In this document: piece by piece, positions 63,998-64,000 of the stretch
Numbering within the stretch: the stretch's first letter is position 1
Layout: every line of letters starts with the position of its first letter
Source of the DNA: Pseudoxanthomonas sp.
GTDB taxonomy: Bacteria > Pseudomonadota > Gammaproteobacteria > Xanthomonadales > Xanthomonadaceae
Length of the DNA: 64,000 nucleotides
Assembly: GCF_027498035.1 (NCBI RefSeq)
Contig: NZ_CP114978.1
Coordinates: 682,001 to 746,000, forward strand
Direction of reading: 5' to 3'
Notes under the pieces: model-generated
The model's input: the letters and a program-made list of their open reading frames with translations, nothing else
Databases searched by the model: none
What the model was told of the DNA's origin: nothing
Position numbers and translations under genes: made by a program

Positions 63998-64000
63998 TGG
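63997..64000 (+). CDS. Probable CoA-transferase subunit B, start codon only
   Basis: An ATG at 63997-63999 overlaps the subunit A stop (ATGA), the usual arrangement of the two subunit genes. The rest lies outside the window, so this is inferred from position. Confidence 0.55.

Overview
The window looks like a chromosomal segment of a GC-rich gammaproteobacterium, most probably a member of the Xanthomonadaceae/Lysobacterales. I infer this from the high-GC coding style, an Ax21-like outer-membrane protein remnant, and genes ordered as liuABCDE plus scattered atu genes. The family assignment is only moderately certain.

Layout. (1) 1-8.9 kb: one end of an exopolysaccharide locus. It holds a truncated heparinase II/III-type protein, then a minus-strand operon of Wza-like export protein, Wzc/GumC-like chain-length protein, CpsD-like P-loop protein with a degraded Walker A, an outer-membrane barrel and two exosortase-A-type hydrolases. 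A GMC oxidoreductase runs divergently. (2) 8.9-20.3 kb: an accessory island. It contains an IS3-family remnant that cuts an Ax21-like gene, a lower-GC amidohydrolase, a MbcA/Xre-like orphan, an AT-richer Tn7/Tn5053-type transposition module (tniA-tniB-tniQ), an unknown 259-aa gene divergent from a small Xre regulator, and a complete IS1182-family element whose transposase is frameshifted. (3) 20.4-29.5 kb: the leucine/isovalerate operon (liuA-liuB-liuC-liuD-liuE, one extra enoyl-CoA hydratase, ETF-ubiquinone oxidoreductase with a C-terminal frameshift). (4) 29.7-36.6 kb: an AraC and a TetR regulator, and atuD-atuF-atuC (citronellyl-CoA dehydrogenase-like and geranyl-CoA carboxylase). (5) 36.8-64 kb: a large catabolic cluster. 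It has two Baeyer-Villiger monooxygenases with the N-terminal extension of 4-hydroxyacetophenone monooxygenase, SDRs, a GDXG-type hydrolase, a SnoaL-like protein, an amidohydrolase, atuA, a CoA ligase, a thioesterase, several enoyl-CoA hydratases and acyl-CoA dehydrogenases, a FadB-like fusion, a thiolase, EtfAB, an OprB-like porin and a 3-oxoacid CoA-transferase that runs off the end.

How it may work together (inference). A cyclic or branched ketone, with p-menthane-type monoterpenoids as the most economical guess, would be made by an SDR. It would be oxidised to a lactone/ester by a Baeyer-Villiger monooxygenase, opened by the GDXG hydrolase, oxidised again, activated by the CoA ligase and beta-oxidised. 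Methyl branches that block beta-oxidation would be removed by geranyl-CoA carboxylase/AtuA and methylcrotonyl-CoA carboxylase/HMG-CoA lyase. Acetoacetate would be recovered by the CoA-transferase, and electrons would leave through EtfAB and ETF-QO. A 17-bp motif (AGCRCNTKGACGCAAGA) occurs in the two divergent promoter regions of this cluster and once more ahead of a third transcription block, which suggests one shared regulator.
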